Part shown: in pieces, positions 1-11,897 of the stretch | Position numbering within the stretch: position 1 is the stretch's first letter | Layout of the letters: every line of letters starts with the position of its first letter | Origin: Stomorhina lunata | Taxonomy: Eukaryota > Arthropoda > Insecta > Diptera > Rhiniidae | NCBI GenBank assembly: GCA_933228675.1 | Contig: OW121740.1 | Span: forward strand, 36,713,792 to 36,777,791 | Direction of reading: 5' to 3' | DNA: 64,000 nucleotides | The notes under the pieces: generated by a model | The model's database searches: none | The model's input: the letters and a program-made list of their open reading frames with translations, nothing else | What the model was told of the DNA's origin: nothing | Program-made: the position numbers and the translations under genes

Positions 1-595
1 TCTATAGAAAAAGTGTTTGTATAACAGTTTTTCTATACAAAAAGTGTTAGTATAACAGTTTTTCTATAGAAAAAGTGTTAGGATAACAGTTTTTCTATAG
101 AAAAAGTGTTAATAAAACAGTTTTTCTATGCAAAAAATGTTAGTATTAAAGTTTTTCTATAAAAAAAGTGTTAGTATAATAGTTTTTCTATAGAAAAAGC
201 GTAAGTATAACAGTTTTTCTATAGACAGTTTAACAGTTATTCTATAGAAAATGTGTTAGTATAACAGTTTTTCTATGGAAAAAGTGTGTGCATAACAGTT
301 TTTCGATAGAAAAAGTGTCTGTATAACAGTTTTGATATGGAAAAAGTTTTCGTATAACAGATTTTGTATAGAAAAAAGTTTCTGTATATAGAAAAAGAGT
401 CTCTATAAAGGTTTTTATACAGAAAAAGTTTCTCTTTAACAGTTTCCAATAGAAAAAGTGTCGGTGTAACAGTTTTTCTATGGAAAAAAAATTCTGTTAT
501 ACATATTTTCTATGGCAAAAGTCTGCATATTAACTTATAAATAGAAATAGTGTCAATATAAAGGGTTTCCTATAGAAAAAGTGACTGCAAAACAG
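1..595 (-). repeat. 31-bp satellite A, inverted block (truncated by window edge)
   Basis: Diverged tandem units of about 31 bp. Each holds TTTTTCTATAGAAAAA followed by a linker like GTGTTAGTATAACAG. This is the reverse complement of the units at 1035-3060. Units decay towards the right end, with many substitutions and short indels near 390-590. The array runs off the left edge, so its full size is unknown. It is not a CRISPR array, because there are no unique spacers. Confidence 0.9.
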
Positions 596-1034
596 CTCCA
601 TGAAGGTTTTTTAGTTACCAAAGTATTTCTTTGCCATTTAAATTCGTCCTTCTTTAAAGGCTATTTAAAGAAAATTTCTATATATTTTATACTTGAACTA
701 AATGGTTGAATGCATTTTTCTTCCTTTTATTCTTTAATGCGAATTAAAAGTTTATAATCCCAACTAAAATTTTACTTTTATGAACACGGCGATGGTAGTG
801 ATACTTTATAACAATGATGTTGATGATGATGATGATGATGATCAAAATGGGAATGGAAATGTCTCTAAACACTTTTAAAGGCAACAAGTTGTCACTAAGT
901 GGCGGTGATAAAAACTATTAAATGCACTTAGTTTCTATAATGGATTTTAAATGACTTTGACCTTAAAGTAAAATAGAAAAAATAGTTGCAAAATAAAGAC
1001 TTCAAGTGTTGAAGGTATTTAATAATTCATTTCT
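596..1034. other. spacer between opposed satellite A blocks
   Basis: A/T-rich single-copy-looking sequence with no supported gene. A short GAT microsatellite lies at about 812-841. It separates two arrays of opposite orientation and would be the loop of a very large hairpin. Confidence 0.6.
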
Positions 1035-3060
1035 GTATTTAAGAAAAACTGTTATACAGCCAATTTTTCTATGGAAAAACTGTTGTACTCATATTTTTCT
1101 ACAATAATACTTTTTATGCTTAGAATGTTTCTATAGAAAAATGTTATGCAGACACTTTTTCTATAGAAAAACTGTTACTAGGGAATTAATTATTCGAACA
1201 TTAGAATTAATTGAAAAATTAGGTTTAATCAGGCTTGAGTTCATTTAATTTTCAAATTATTAATTTTGAAAATCAGAAAAGTAAGTATGGAGAAAAACTG
1301 TCCCGCCACAGGACGTCATCAGCACTTAGTGCCCTCTATAGAAACAGTTATACCGACACTTTTTCTATAGAAAACTATTATACCAACACTTTTTCTATAG
1401 AAAAACTGTTATACCAACACTTTTTCTATAGAAAAACTGTTATACCAACACTTTTTCTATAGAAAAACTGTTATACCAACACTTTTTCTATAGAAAAACT
1501 GTTAAACCAACACTTTTTCTATAGAAAAACTTTTATACCAACACTTTTTCCATAAAAAAGCTGTTATACCAACACTTTTCCTATAGAAAAACTGTTATAC
1601 TTACACTTTTTTATTGAAAAACTGTTATACCAACACTTTTTCTATAGAAAAATTGTTATACCAACACTTTTTCTATAGAAAAACTGTTATACCAACACTT
1701 TTTCTATAGAAAAACTGTTATACCAACACTTTTTCTATTGAAAAACTGTTATACCAACACTTTTTCTATAGAAAAACTGTTATACCAACACTTTTTCTAT
1801 AGAAAAACTGTTATACCAACACTTTTTCTATTGAAAAACTGTTATACCAACACTTTTTCTATAGAAAAACTGTTATACCAACACTTTTTCCAGAGAAAAA
1901 CTGTTATACCAACACTTTTTCTATTGAAAAACTGTTATACCAACACTTTTTCTATAGAAAAAATGTTATACCCACACTTTTATTTATAGAAAAACTGTTA
2001 TACCAAAACTTTTTCTATAGAAAAACTATTGTACCAACACTTTTTCTATAGAAAAACTGTTGTACCAACACTTTTTCTATAGAAAAAATGTTATACCCAC
2101 ACTTTTTTTTATAGAAAAACTGTTATACCAAAACTTTTTCTATATAAAAACTGTTGTACCAACACTTTTTCTATAGAAAAACTGTTATACCAACACTTTT
2201 TCTATAGAAAAACTGTTATACCAACACTTTTTCTATAGAAAAACTGTTATACCAACACTTTTTTATAGAAAAACTGTTATACCAACACTTTTTCTATAGA
2301 AAAACTGTTATACCAACACTTTTTCTATAGAAAAACTGTTATACCAACACTTTTTCTATAGAAAAACTGTTATACCAACACTTTTTCTATAGAAAAACTG
2401 TTATACCAACACTTTTTCTATAGAAAAAACTGTTATACCAACACTTTTTCTATAGAAAAAACTGTTATACCAACACTTTTTCTATAGAAAAACTGTTATA
2501 CCAACACTTTTTCTATAGAAAAACTGTTATACCAACACTTTTTCTATAGAAAAACTGTTATACCAACACTTTTTCTATAGAAAAACTGTTATACCAACAC
2601 TTTTTCTATAGAAAAACTGTTATACCAACACTTTTTCTATAGAAAAACTGCTATACCAACACTTTTTCTATAGAAAAACTGTTATACCAACACTTTTTCT
2701 ATAGAAAAACTGTTATACCAACACTTTTTCTATAGAAAAACTGTTATACCAACACTTTTTCTATAGAAAAACTGTTGTACTAACACTTTTTTTATACAAA
2801 AACTGTTATACCAACACTTTTTCTGTAGAAAAACTGTTATACTAACACTTTTTTATTAGAAAAACTGTTATACTAACACTTTTTCTATGGAAAAACTGTT
2901 ATACAGACACTATTTCTATAGAAAATCTGTCATACTTTTTCTACAAAAAACTTTTATACAGACACTTTTTCTATAGAAAAACTGTATACAGATACTTTTT
3001 CTAAAAAACTGGTACACAGGTAGTTTTTCTATAGAAAAACTGTTATACAGACACTTTAAA
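1035..3060 (+). repeat. 31-bp satellite A, main block
   Basis: About 55 units between 1340 and 3055, plus decayed units at 1035-1180. Each has the palindromic core TTTTTCTATAGAAAAA and the linker CTGTTATACCAACAC. The centre (about 1640-2760) is nearly uniform and both edges are diverged, as expected from unequal exchange. Because 31 is not a multiple of three, translation cycles through three frames, giving chance open frames (1235-1462, 1738-1989) that are not genes. Non-repeat sequence interrupts the array at about 1181-1335. Confidence 0.95.
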
Positions 3061-4350
3061 AGTACTTTTCGAATAAGAATATCATTATTTTTTTTTTATT
3101 TGAATCCCATTTATAATTCCATTTTTCCTAGACTCCTTTTGTTATACAAATGCTTCTACTGTTTTTTTCTTATTTATATAATTTTTTCTTCTATTGACAA
3201 ATTTAAAATTATTGTGTTACAAAGAATAATATTGCTGACACTTGAACTACTAGACAGACATCGTTATTTATACTTAGTTTTTGCATCTACTCTTACATAA
3301 ATATTTATATAGTTCCCAATAGTTTAAGGAAAAATGTAACCAGCAAAATAGCTTGAACTTTTAACATACGCCCAACATTGCCATAGTTCCAAGATTTTAT
3401 AATTTTGAACTCTTGGGTTTAATCTTTACGATTTCGAGAACAGACAACCCGACCTTTTCATAACTGTTTTCTTTGTTGGTAATAAAGCAAAAAAAGCAAT
3501 AAAAAATGGTAAAACATATAGAAAAAATTAAAGAAAAAATGGGTCAAATTGCTAAAGAAAACAAGTAATCAAACACTGCACATTGGGAAGAATCTGAAGA
3601 AACAAGGTTATGAGTAGTTTACAATTCTAATAAATGTTTCTTTTTATTTCTATAAAACTTTAGCATTTTTTTTGTTCATTTGGAAAAATTTTCAATCTCC
3701 GTTCCTGGTACCATTCTAATGTGTTTAGACAACTTGTTAACAAATTCTAAATGGGTTAAACAAATAAAAGAGTATACAAATACAAAATTATGGCACAGCA
3801 AATTTATAATTTAAAATGGAATAAACAGGACAAAAAGTAAAAAGTTCAAAAAGAAACGACATCATTAAATTTTTTAGGTTAGAAAAATGGTTCTTGAAAT
3901 TTAAGTGAAAAAATCATTGATTTAAGAAAAAAAGAGTTGGGAAAGGTTATGGTAAGGAAGGAAAGAATTTAAATTTTGTATGAAAGAATATTTAAAATTT
4001 ATATACATTGAGCAGGAGATTATATGTCAAAATTGTACCTCGTTTAAGGCGTAGTCGAGGTCAATATTTATATTAAGTCGGATAATTTCAAAAAATTAAT
4101 ATTAAATTATTTAGATCGTTTTTAGGACTCAAAAAAAAAAAGATATCATAATTTTATGTTTCTTTAAATTATATCCAAAAGCTATTTAAAATAACCCAAT
4201 ATACAATATCAAGCCATAACCGCCAAAAGGGCTTAAGCGACATGATGGACGATTTTCATTTTATTATTAAAATTTATTATTCATGATCATCTGCATCATC
4301 TCACAAAATATCAGGGCAGTAGAATTTACCGTTATGATTTTACAGGAAAA
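3061..4350. other. A/T-rich sequence, no supported gene
   Basis: No convincing coding region, RNA gene or tandem array. A 66-codon open frame at 3100-3300 is low-complexity and hydrophobic with no recognisable domain. Sequence around 4205-4241 matches, as an inverted copy of about 36 bp, sequence at 8053-8092 (shared ACCGCCAAAA core), which suggests a dispersed repeat fragment. Confidence 0.5.
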
Positions 4351-4565
4351 ACAAGTAAGAGTAGTATATTCGGCTTTACCGAATCTTGGATACCCTTCAC
4401 CAATAGTGTTTCAAAAGTAAAATACAAAATCGTATGAATATATTGATAATTATATAGTTTCTGATTACTGACTTAGTTGAGCCCCACACAAATGCTTCAT
4501 ATGTATATTAATTTTCTTTTGTTCATACTAAATGTAATTCCTAGCAATATTTGGTTATACTAGTA

Positions 4566-5760
4566 CAAGGTGGCGCAAAAGTAATCCTCCTATCAGAAAA
4601 TGGTCTAAATTTTGCGATTGGCCCCTAATGTCAATTCTGTTTTGGCATTTGTGTAGTAAACACTTGCAAAATACACGTTAATAAACAATGTTACTCTACA
4701 CTGCTCCAGAACGCGGAATATTGGTGACTATTTATTTGGCCAATAATCTGTCGGTGACTTTGGCACAACGTGAGTTTCGTCGCAGATTTCCTAGTCGTCC
4801 AACGCCTACTGGTGAAATACTGCTCGCCTCGAAGAGACTGGCACAACACGAGATGCTGCCAGGCGTGGCAGACCCCGGAGTCGCCGTTCTGCAGAGAATA
4901 TTGCTGCTGTAGCCGAGGATGTCATGGAAGCGCCGTCGACATCGATCAGACGACGTGCCACGCAAATGGGTATCAGTCAACGGTCTTTACAGCGAATTTT
5001 GGTAAAAAATTTGAAGATGTTTCCGTACAAAGTCCAGACGGTGCATCAGCTGTTAGCTGCTGACCGCCAATCGCGTCTAACATACGCTCAAGCCATCCCT
5101 AATCACCACCAAGAGGAAGACGATTTTTCATTAAAAATAATCATGAGTGATTAAGCCCATTTCTATCTTACCGGGTACGTAAATAAGCAAAATTTACGTG
5201 AAAATCCGCGTGTAACCCACGAAGAGCTATTACACCCACTCAAAGTCATTGTATGGTGTGCTTTTTTCGCTGGAGGAGTCATCGGACCTTTTTTATTCAA
5301 AGACGTAGCGGGCCAAACGGTTACTGTGAATGGTGAGCGCTACAGAGCAATGATTAACGAGTTCCGTTTGCCGCAACTTGATGAATTGGGATTGGAAAAC
5401 ATGTGGTTCCAACAGGACGGTGCAACGGCATACACTGCACGTGCCACAACCGATATGCTGAAGGATGCATTTCCCGGGCGCCTAATCTTCCGTTTTGGCG
5501 ATTTGCACTGGCCAGCAAGATCGCCTGATTTAACCGCTGCAGACTTCTTTTTGTGGGGCTTTTTGAAGTCGCGGGTTTATGTCAACAAGCCTCAGACTCT
5601 TGCAGCTCTTAAAGACAATATCCGTCAAGAATGTGAGGACCTATCGCCGGAAGTTTTGGCCAAAGTGATGTAAAATGCTATAAAAAGGGATCAAATGACA
5701 ATCAACTCTGGCCGGAAAATGAAAAGCTTTTCGGTGGCGTCATCATCTAGAATAGTTATG
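4566..5760 (+). mobile_element. mariner-like element (DD41D, rosa-like), right end lost
   Basis: The left terminus CAAGGTGGCGCAAAAG follows a TA dinucleotide, as expected of Tc1/mariner insertions. A transposase remnant begins about 120 bp inside. No inverted copy of the left terminus is visible after the coding remnant, so the right TIR is deleted or too decayed to see. The element lies inside W-type repeat sequence and is probably a later insertion into it. Confidence 0.75.
4688..5737 (+). pseudogene. broken mariner transposase (DD41D type)
   Basis: Remnant of a Tc1/mariner transposase, the enzyme that cuts and rejoins element ends at TA sites. The N-terminal helix-turn-helix region starts at 4688 and a frameshift near 4830-4920 separates it from the rest. 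The middle part (4924-5151) includes a second DNA-binding segment and ends at the first catalytic Asp of an MSD motif (5149-5151). A stop (5152-5154) replaces the residue after it, and the frame then resumes with AHFYLTGYVNKQN. The second Asp is in FQQDGAT (codon 5416-5418) and the third in AADFFLWG (codon 5542-5544), which leaves 41 residues between them. Such spacing is described for the rosa group. A further stop lies near 5671, and about two codons are missing near 5195. The copy is not functional. The family name is inferred from spacing and motifs, not from a search. Confidence 0.8.
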
Positions 5761-6897
5761 GACCCAAAGGTTAAGTTGGGCAGGTGGCTGATGTATAAGG
5801 CAGCGTCACTTGGATTCTAAAGTTCGATAGACCAGATAAACCATGCAGAAAAGATGCTTCAAAATGTAGATGCCCTTAGATTTGCAAGAGTACATCGATT
5901 TGATGAAGATTAAGTATTCTGGCACACAACCCAAAAACACAGTGCCCAGTGAGGGTTGTGTACTTTAATTCATACGAATTATCCAACTATTAAAGGTTAA
6001 TGATTAGTTATGTAAAACTCTGAAGTTAGCGGACTGATTTAGGTCAAAGTTTTAACAATGATTGTCAATGTATACAAGCCTTAGAATTATAAGTATACAC
6101 TCTTAGTTTTAGATACATGCGTGAAATATATAGCTAGCTATGAATGGATATCAGCTTTGGCGGAAAATTTATTGAAGATTTACTTATTAATCTGAAGTTA
6201 GTTAACTAATTAAGATGAATACTTCAACAATAATATTTGGGATGCATTGTTCTTTCGATCTGTCCGATGGATGTGTGGAAAGTTTTGCTCTAGTTCTTTG
6301 TGCAATTATAACATGATTTAATTTATCAGCATTAAAGTGATTCCCGGTCAGGGTTATATGGGAGATAACAGAAAATTTGAACCGAGCTCGCCCATTTTCA
6401 AAGCCGAACTTTTCAAGATATCGCCCTGAATAACAATATTGTACAACGTCTTTATACTAAATGCCATCATCGTATCTATTATAATAGATAGATAATTATA
6501 ATTTGTCATTTATTAGCTACTAAGAGATTGCCTTAGGCGAAGTTATACGGGAGCAATAGTCAAACGTGAACGGATTTCTCCCAATTGCAATTAAAAAATT
6601 TAAATTTTTGTTGATATGTGAGATACTTACATACATATGTAGGTTTTGAACGGATATCATATACTTAGCTGCATGTTTGTACTTCCTAGGAAGATTACCT
6701 ATAATTTGATATATAATACATACTCAAATGTAATCATAAAGTTCAAAAGTCAGACATAGAATTAAGATAAATGCAGTGTGTCTGTCTGCTAAAATCAGAT
6801 TTGTGGAGCTCCTGGAAGGTATACCCATATGCATTTTTCACAAAATTTTAGGATATCGTCCCACCCTGAGCTCCAAAAACTTGACTACAACAGAAAA

Positions 6898-7031
6898 AAG
6901 GACAGACAGGTAGACGGACGGACGGACAGACAGGTAGACGGACGGACGGACAGACAGGTAGACGGACGGACGGACAAACAGACGGACGGACGGACAAACA
7001 GACGGACGGACGGACAAACAGACGGACGGAT
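6898..7031 (+). repeat. CAGA/CGGA tandem repeat with two unit types
   Basis: Three units of about 24 bp (GACAGACAGGTAGACGGACG plus CACG-type continuation) are followed by three of about 20 bp (GACAAACAGACGGACGGACG). The sequence then runs into ATGTCGCGAAATCGATTCTC. The motif is typical of W-family internal sequence and recurs in shorter form at 7797-7852 and 25182-25199. Open frames across it on both strands are repeat artefacts. Confidence 0.9.
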
Positions 7032-7089
7032 GTCGCGAAATCGATTCTCCTGCCGATTCTGAGACGATCGGTACAACTTGAATGGTATT

Positions 7090-7765
7090 CATGATCAGAT
7101 TTGTGGAGTTTATATCAGATTTTAGGAAATCCTCCCACAATGAACGCTGTCAAATTTCATCACAATCGGTCCATAAACACCTGAGAAATCGCTGAAACAG
7201 TATTTACAAAATGTCAACAAAATTTCTTAGACACGTACTTTGGGCAATTTGCTGTACATCACAAAAAGTGTTTTGGCGGTATCTCAGTTGTTTATGGACC
7301 GCTTTTGATAAAATTTTATAATGTGCTTGGCGGGGGAATTTCCTAAAATCTGATATAAAATTTATGTATGTCCGTGCTCCAGGAGGATGGTTTTTCCTAT
7401 TTCTGCATTTCATTGTTTCAACAAACATTCTCTAACGCGTACTTTGGGCAATTTGCGATACATCAAATTGAGTGTTTTGGCTGTATCTCAGTTGTTTATA
7501 GACCGATTTTGCTAAAATTTTACAGAGTGCTTTGGGGAACCATTTCCTACAATCTGATATATAATATATTATCACATGTACACCAGGAGTACCTTGTTTC
7601 TCTTATTATTTAAAAGTGTGTTTCAATCAAAAATTTTAAAATTTTCGTCTAATTTTTGGTATTTTTTCGATATTTTCGGTGTTTATAAACCGATTTTAAT
7701 GAAATTTAATAGCGTTCATTGCGGGAGAATTTCCTAAAATCTGGTATATAATTTATGTAAGTCCA
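7090..7765. repeat. duplicated and inverted W-type modules
   Basis: Sequence at about 7095-7190 is the reverse complement of about 7665-7760 (shared TTTCCTAAAATCTG and GTTTATRRACCGATT-like segments). Between them two direct copies of a module of about 204 bp begin near 7231 and 7435 (shared CGTACTTTGGGCAATTTGC). It looks like a rearranged fold-back part of a dispersed repeat. No coding function is seen. Confidence 0.65.
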
Positions 7766-7796
7766 CCCTCCAGGGGCTTCAGAAACTTGATTTCAA

Positions 7797-7814
7797 CAGA
7801 CAGACAGACAGACG

Positions 7815-7846
<32 letters not shown>

Positions 7847-7852
7847 GACATC
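7797..7852 (+). repeat. CAGA/CGGA microsatellite
   Basis: Short tandem CAGA with interspersed CGGA, followed by ACATCGCTTAATCGATTCTC, the same context that ends the repeat at 6898-7031. It is part of the W-type right end. Confidence 0.85.
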
Positions 7853-7985
7853 GCTTAATCGATTCTCCTCCCGATTCTGAGTCGATCGGTATAATTTTTA
7901 TGGGGTCTACGATCACTAATAAAAAAATTACAAACGGAATCACAAACTTATAATACCCTTTCACCTATTGGTGAAGGGTATAACA

Positions 7986-9024
7986 ATAAAGTCTTAAGTA
8001 CAATTCATTGTCCAAAGATATTTTAAAAAATGCTTCTCCTGTAAATTTTAGTTTTTGGCGCTTCAGTCTTTTTGGCGGTTAGGGCTCGATATATTCAGTC
8101 CAATTTATACGAAGATTAAATTAAAATTTGATTTCTCTGCCATATTTCTTAATTATATGAGTGTGAAAAATTGAGACCAATTTTTCCATTGTTTGACAAC
8201 ATATTGTCTGATTCCTCAATCTTTTGTGTTCAAGTCCATGTAAATTTGTTATAAAAGTATAGGTCACAATTTGAACCATTAACTGCAGACGACCGGTAAG
8301 CACTTAAACTTATCAATTTCTGGGGATCTATTTTATTTTCGCATTTATACTTGTATGTACTGTATCTTTGATCTTTATAAATTGTAATTGCGTTTCATTA
8401 ATTTAAAATCTAAATGAATGACCAAATTCGAAAAGGTCACATCTCCACAAGCTAAAAGTTTTCAGGAAATAAAAAAATTGTATAATAAAGTAAAATATCT
8501 AAAAAAAATTTAAGAAACTTTTAAAATTTACAGTAGAAGGAATGCTAGGAATATTCCATTCTTAACACAGTAGATGCAGGTAAGCATTTAGAACTAATTG
8601 GTGTCAATAAACGTGTATGTCTAAAAACTGGAGATGTGACTATCGAATTTGTCTATTCAAATATAATCTAAATATTTTACATTTTTATGTATCAATTTTA
8701 AAAATGTGAAATCTAAGCTTAATACACATTCAGATTTCTCTAAATTATATATAATACGATTTTTTATTCCGATTTCTTACTTAATACTTACAAAAGTACA
8801 AAAGAATCAACAGTTCTTACCTAAAAATAAAAAAAAAATATTTATTAAAAATTAATTGAATTAATTATGTTTAGATAAAGCTATAGTAGGTCAAGCCCGA
8901 CTATTTGATACTATTTACCGCTAAGGTCAAATAAAGACCAATTGTATCTGTAAACATAAATAAATATTGTATTATCGATTTATGTTAATATGATTTTTAT
9001 ACCCACCGTCTATATTGTATACAT
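7986..9024. other. A/T-rich sequence with a W fragment
   Basis: No supported gene. A truncated W-family fragment lies at about 8878-8945 (CTATAGTAGGTCAAGCCCGA, then a CTAAGGTCAAATA segment). The open frame at 8121-8303 has no recognisable features. Confidence 0.5.
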
Positions 9025-9773
9025 ATCGTCACCTAAAATGCAAAAGGGCGTAACTACACTTCTAGTTTTTTTTTTACAGCACAAGCAAAAACGTTATAAC
9101 TTTTAAACTACAAGGAACATTAAATCTAAATTTTGGAATTGGGTCAACAAGCCATCAGCAAAGAAAACTATAAAAACTAAAATGGTAAAAACCTTTCAAA
9201 ATGCATACATTTTTGTTGCTAATAATATAGATACGGGTCTTAAAAATAGTAATTGTTTATTTTTGAAACATAATTAAATGTTAAAAGATAAGTTTTAAAT
9301 ATTTTAAAATAGGATATACAGAGGTTTTTTAAGAGTTATTTTATAAATAGCCCCGTAACTTTTAAACTTTTCAAAAATCTTAGTATAGGATAATAATTTT
9401 GTATATGATAAGCAAAAAAACATCATAACTTTTAAACTATATGAAATATTAATTCCAAACTTTGAAATTTGGATAACTATGCAAGTAAATGACAAAAAGC
9501 TTAAATGAAAAAAACGAGTAACTTTTAAGTAATTGCGACAAAACAAAAGGACTTAACTAGAAGCTGAATATATTCTGAAACCAAAAGGGCTTTACTATAA
9601 TATAAATTTTGAGCAACATTTCAAACTTTTTTAGTGAATAAAATCGCTGTTTTCACAATACGCATACAAAAAATTTGTGTCTAGAGGTATTTTGAGTTGC
9701 TGTGACACAATCAATCGAAAAACCAATTTTAATTTTTATTTTAGTAACGACCTTTTGCATTTCAGGTGACGAT
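9025..9773. mobile_element. TIR element of about 750 bp (MITE-like)
   Basis: Terminal inverted repeats of about 28 bp: the left end reads ATCGTCACCTAAAATGCAAA (9025 on) and the right end, reversed, reads ATCGTCACCTGAAATGCAAA (9773 leftward). About 25 of 28 positions match by eye. The interior is A/T-rich, has no transposase frame, and repeats a TAACTTTTAAACT-like motif at least four times (about 9100, 9355, 9427, 9510). Target duplications are not clear. It is most simply a non-autonomous DNA transposon of unassigned superfamily. Confidence 0.65.
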
Positions 9774-10139
9774 TTGTATATAATTTAGATACTTATGATA
9801 TCCTAAGACTATCAGGCGATGGCTGTCAGTCTGCCTATTCGTCAGTTGAAGTCACGACAGCGCCTAAACAAAAAGAGCTAGAGCAACAAAATTATTCCTG
9901 ATTTCTAGCAAAAATTTGTTATTGAAGGATGGAAAAATCTGTCCACATTTGTTTATAGCTCCCATACAAACCAGCCCCGAGAAGAAATTTAATGCTGATA
10001 AATTTCAAATTACGATTATAATAGCTATGATAACGTAATTTAACGCAGGGAAGTTTTATGCAATAACAAGTCAACATGTCAACTTTTATGGAAAGCGGTT
10101 GAACATATATTTTGTATTTAGTCCTTTAATTCCTTGCGG
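9774..10139. other. dispersed-repeat-like sequence
   Basis: Contains GCTGTCAGTCTGCCTATTCG and short phrases resembling the interior of W-type repeats (for example AGCTCCCATACAAACCA). No gene is supported. Confidence 0.35.
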
Positions 10140-10395
10140 AACATAGGGCCATAAGTCGACTCGTAGGTTATTAACCCCACTTTCTTAAAAGTAGCCGCCT
10201 CGTGGTGCTCCCAGGGTTCACCTCCTTTGAGGTGAAGCGAATGCGAGCGGCGGTCTTTAGCATATCCGAATGGCCAATAACACGGCGTCTCGGGAAGTGC
10301 GCGTTCTTGCTAAGTTTGTTACTGACTTCTTCATCTCGCCAGGCTGGTGGCGTAGCTGGCAGCTCCAGCACCAGCCTAGGGGAGCAATAGATTAA
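10140..10395. other. G/C-rich island, probable transposable-element fragment
   Basis: About 250 bp of clearly higher G+C than its surroundings. Overlapping open frames lie on both strands (10171-10371 minus, 10202-10390 plus). The compositional contrast suggests a former coding piece, perhaps of a retroelement, but I recognise no domain and cannot assign strand or family. Confidence 0.3.
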
Positions 10396-11897
10396 TCACC
10401 TTTTCTCTGAAAACTAAATGATTACTGAAACCAACACAAATGTAAATAATCTAAATATAAATACATTTGAACATAGCTTCTATATAAATGCAACTTCGGA
10501 AAACAGTTAAATGCAAATTAATAATACGTGGATTGGTAAACTTGAAGCCATAGCTTCCATATTAATGAATTCCACCCCGGGAACCACTTATTACAATAAC
10601 ACAAGTATACACAGTTTTGGATCTAAGCAACCAAAATGGTTAGTTTTCGAGATATTAATTAAACATATTATTTTAAATTCTTTGACAATTAAACTCCATT
10701 TTATTCTTTAAAAAGTTTTGAATTTCAAATGAAGAATAGTAGAACTGAGTCGCTTATACTGTTTGGTATCTGTTTCATATATTAAAGTCCAATAGTAGTC
10801 GATCCTCATGCCCCCGTCCCAAAATCATTGGTATCGTCGCTCTCCTTGTTCATCGCTTGCATCATCAAAGTTTTCAGGAAAAAATTCGAGATGGGAAGCA
10901 GAAAATGTATTTTTAGAGACATTCAATCTCCAATCTTCCAAAATTTTTCAACAAACTGTCTATTGTCTTCTTGAAATCCGGGGATATACGATACATTTTG
11001 TAAAGTGTCTAGCGACGCCATGGTCAAATAAGGGCCGATTAAATTAAAATTTGGTTAACGGATTTCAGCTTTTATATTCTATATCATGGATTTGAAATTG
11101 AGAACGAAGTGTGTAGCTATTTTTTCCTAGTTGTACCATGTTCTATATCTAATAATTGATAAATTTCATTCAAGTAGTTAAAAATTCGTGGCTGTAAAAG
11201 GCCTAAATATCTATTCCGAAAATAGTTCTATATTAGATAAAGTATATGACTTTAAAATTTCGATCTACATATATACCTCCTAACTCTTTCACAAGATATC
11301 ATAACATATTGTGGCAAAGTCATATTGTTGTTTTTGAATTTTTATTAATACGAGTACTAATTCATAACCGAAAAATCATATTATAAATGTCTTGTAGTAG
11401 GAATTGTATGGAAAATTTGAGTTATAAGCTCGTTATAGCTTTAAGATATGAAAAAATTCTTAAACAATATTACTTTATGATACCACGACATGTAATTACC
11501 TTGTGAGTCCCCCAAATTTGATTTGTCTAGTAATATTGATTCTTCTGCCAAATTAGCGTGATTGACTATGAGCAAAATAAATAATTGCAGGGAAAGGGGA
11601 AATACAAGTTTCTAAAACAAATAAAACATTTAACTGGGTGTGTGTGTGTGTTCAGTCAAATTAAAATGTAGATATCCGCAACAAAACGTAACAATTCCAA
11701 TATAAGGAGTTAAAAAAAGAACATTTTTTTCTATAGCTTGTTAAAAATGTTGATTTCTATATTAAATAAAAAATATTACTATTTCGAAACTCATAACGCT
11801 TATCAGATCAAAAAGCAAAAAGTAAAGCTTTGGTGCGATCAAATAAATTTGAAAGTTATTAACGATAAATTTAGTAAAATCAAAGACTCTATAATCA
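10396..11897. other. A/T-rich sequence, no supported gene
   Basis: No convincing gene. Short phrases at about 11020-11060 (CATGGTCAAATAAGGGCCGA) resemble W-type repeat interior. A TG microsatellite lies at about 11638-11651. The open frame beginning at 11738 runs into the X segment and satellite B and is not a gene. Confidence 0.45.

Larger units (their letters stand above)
4351..7985 (+). mobile_element. W-family dispersed repeat, composite and interrupted (W1)
   Basis: The left end has ACAAGTAAGA, then a TTCGGCTTTACCGAA motif and TACCCTTCACCA. The right end at about 7955-7982 has ACCCTTTCACC with inverted GGTGAAGGGTATAA. Other W copies in this window carry the same two ends. The interval holds a mariner remnant (4566-5760), two short-unit CAGA/CGGA arrays and inverted modules, so it is probably several nested or partial copies rather than one clean element. 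That it is a single element is an inference. Confidence 0.4.

Noticed and set aside
1738..1989. 83-codon frame in satellite A
   Set aside because: Translation cycles through the three frames of a 31-bp unit, giving a 31-residue periodic peptide. There is no coding signal beyond the repeat.
6838..7140. 100-codon minus-strand frame of SVCLSVRPSV repeats and its plus-strand partner
   Set aside because: Both read through the CAGA/CGGA tandem tract. Such frames appear wherever this microsatellite occurs.
10171..10371. 66-codon minus-strand frame in the G/C-rich island as a host gene
   Set aside because: An equally open plus-strand frame overlaps it and no domain is recognisable. The island is kept only as a possible transposable-element fragment.
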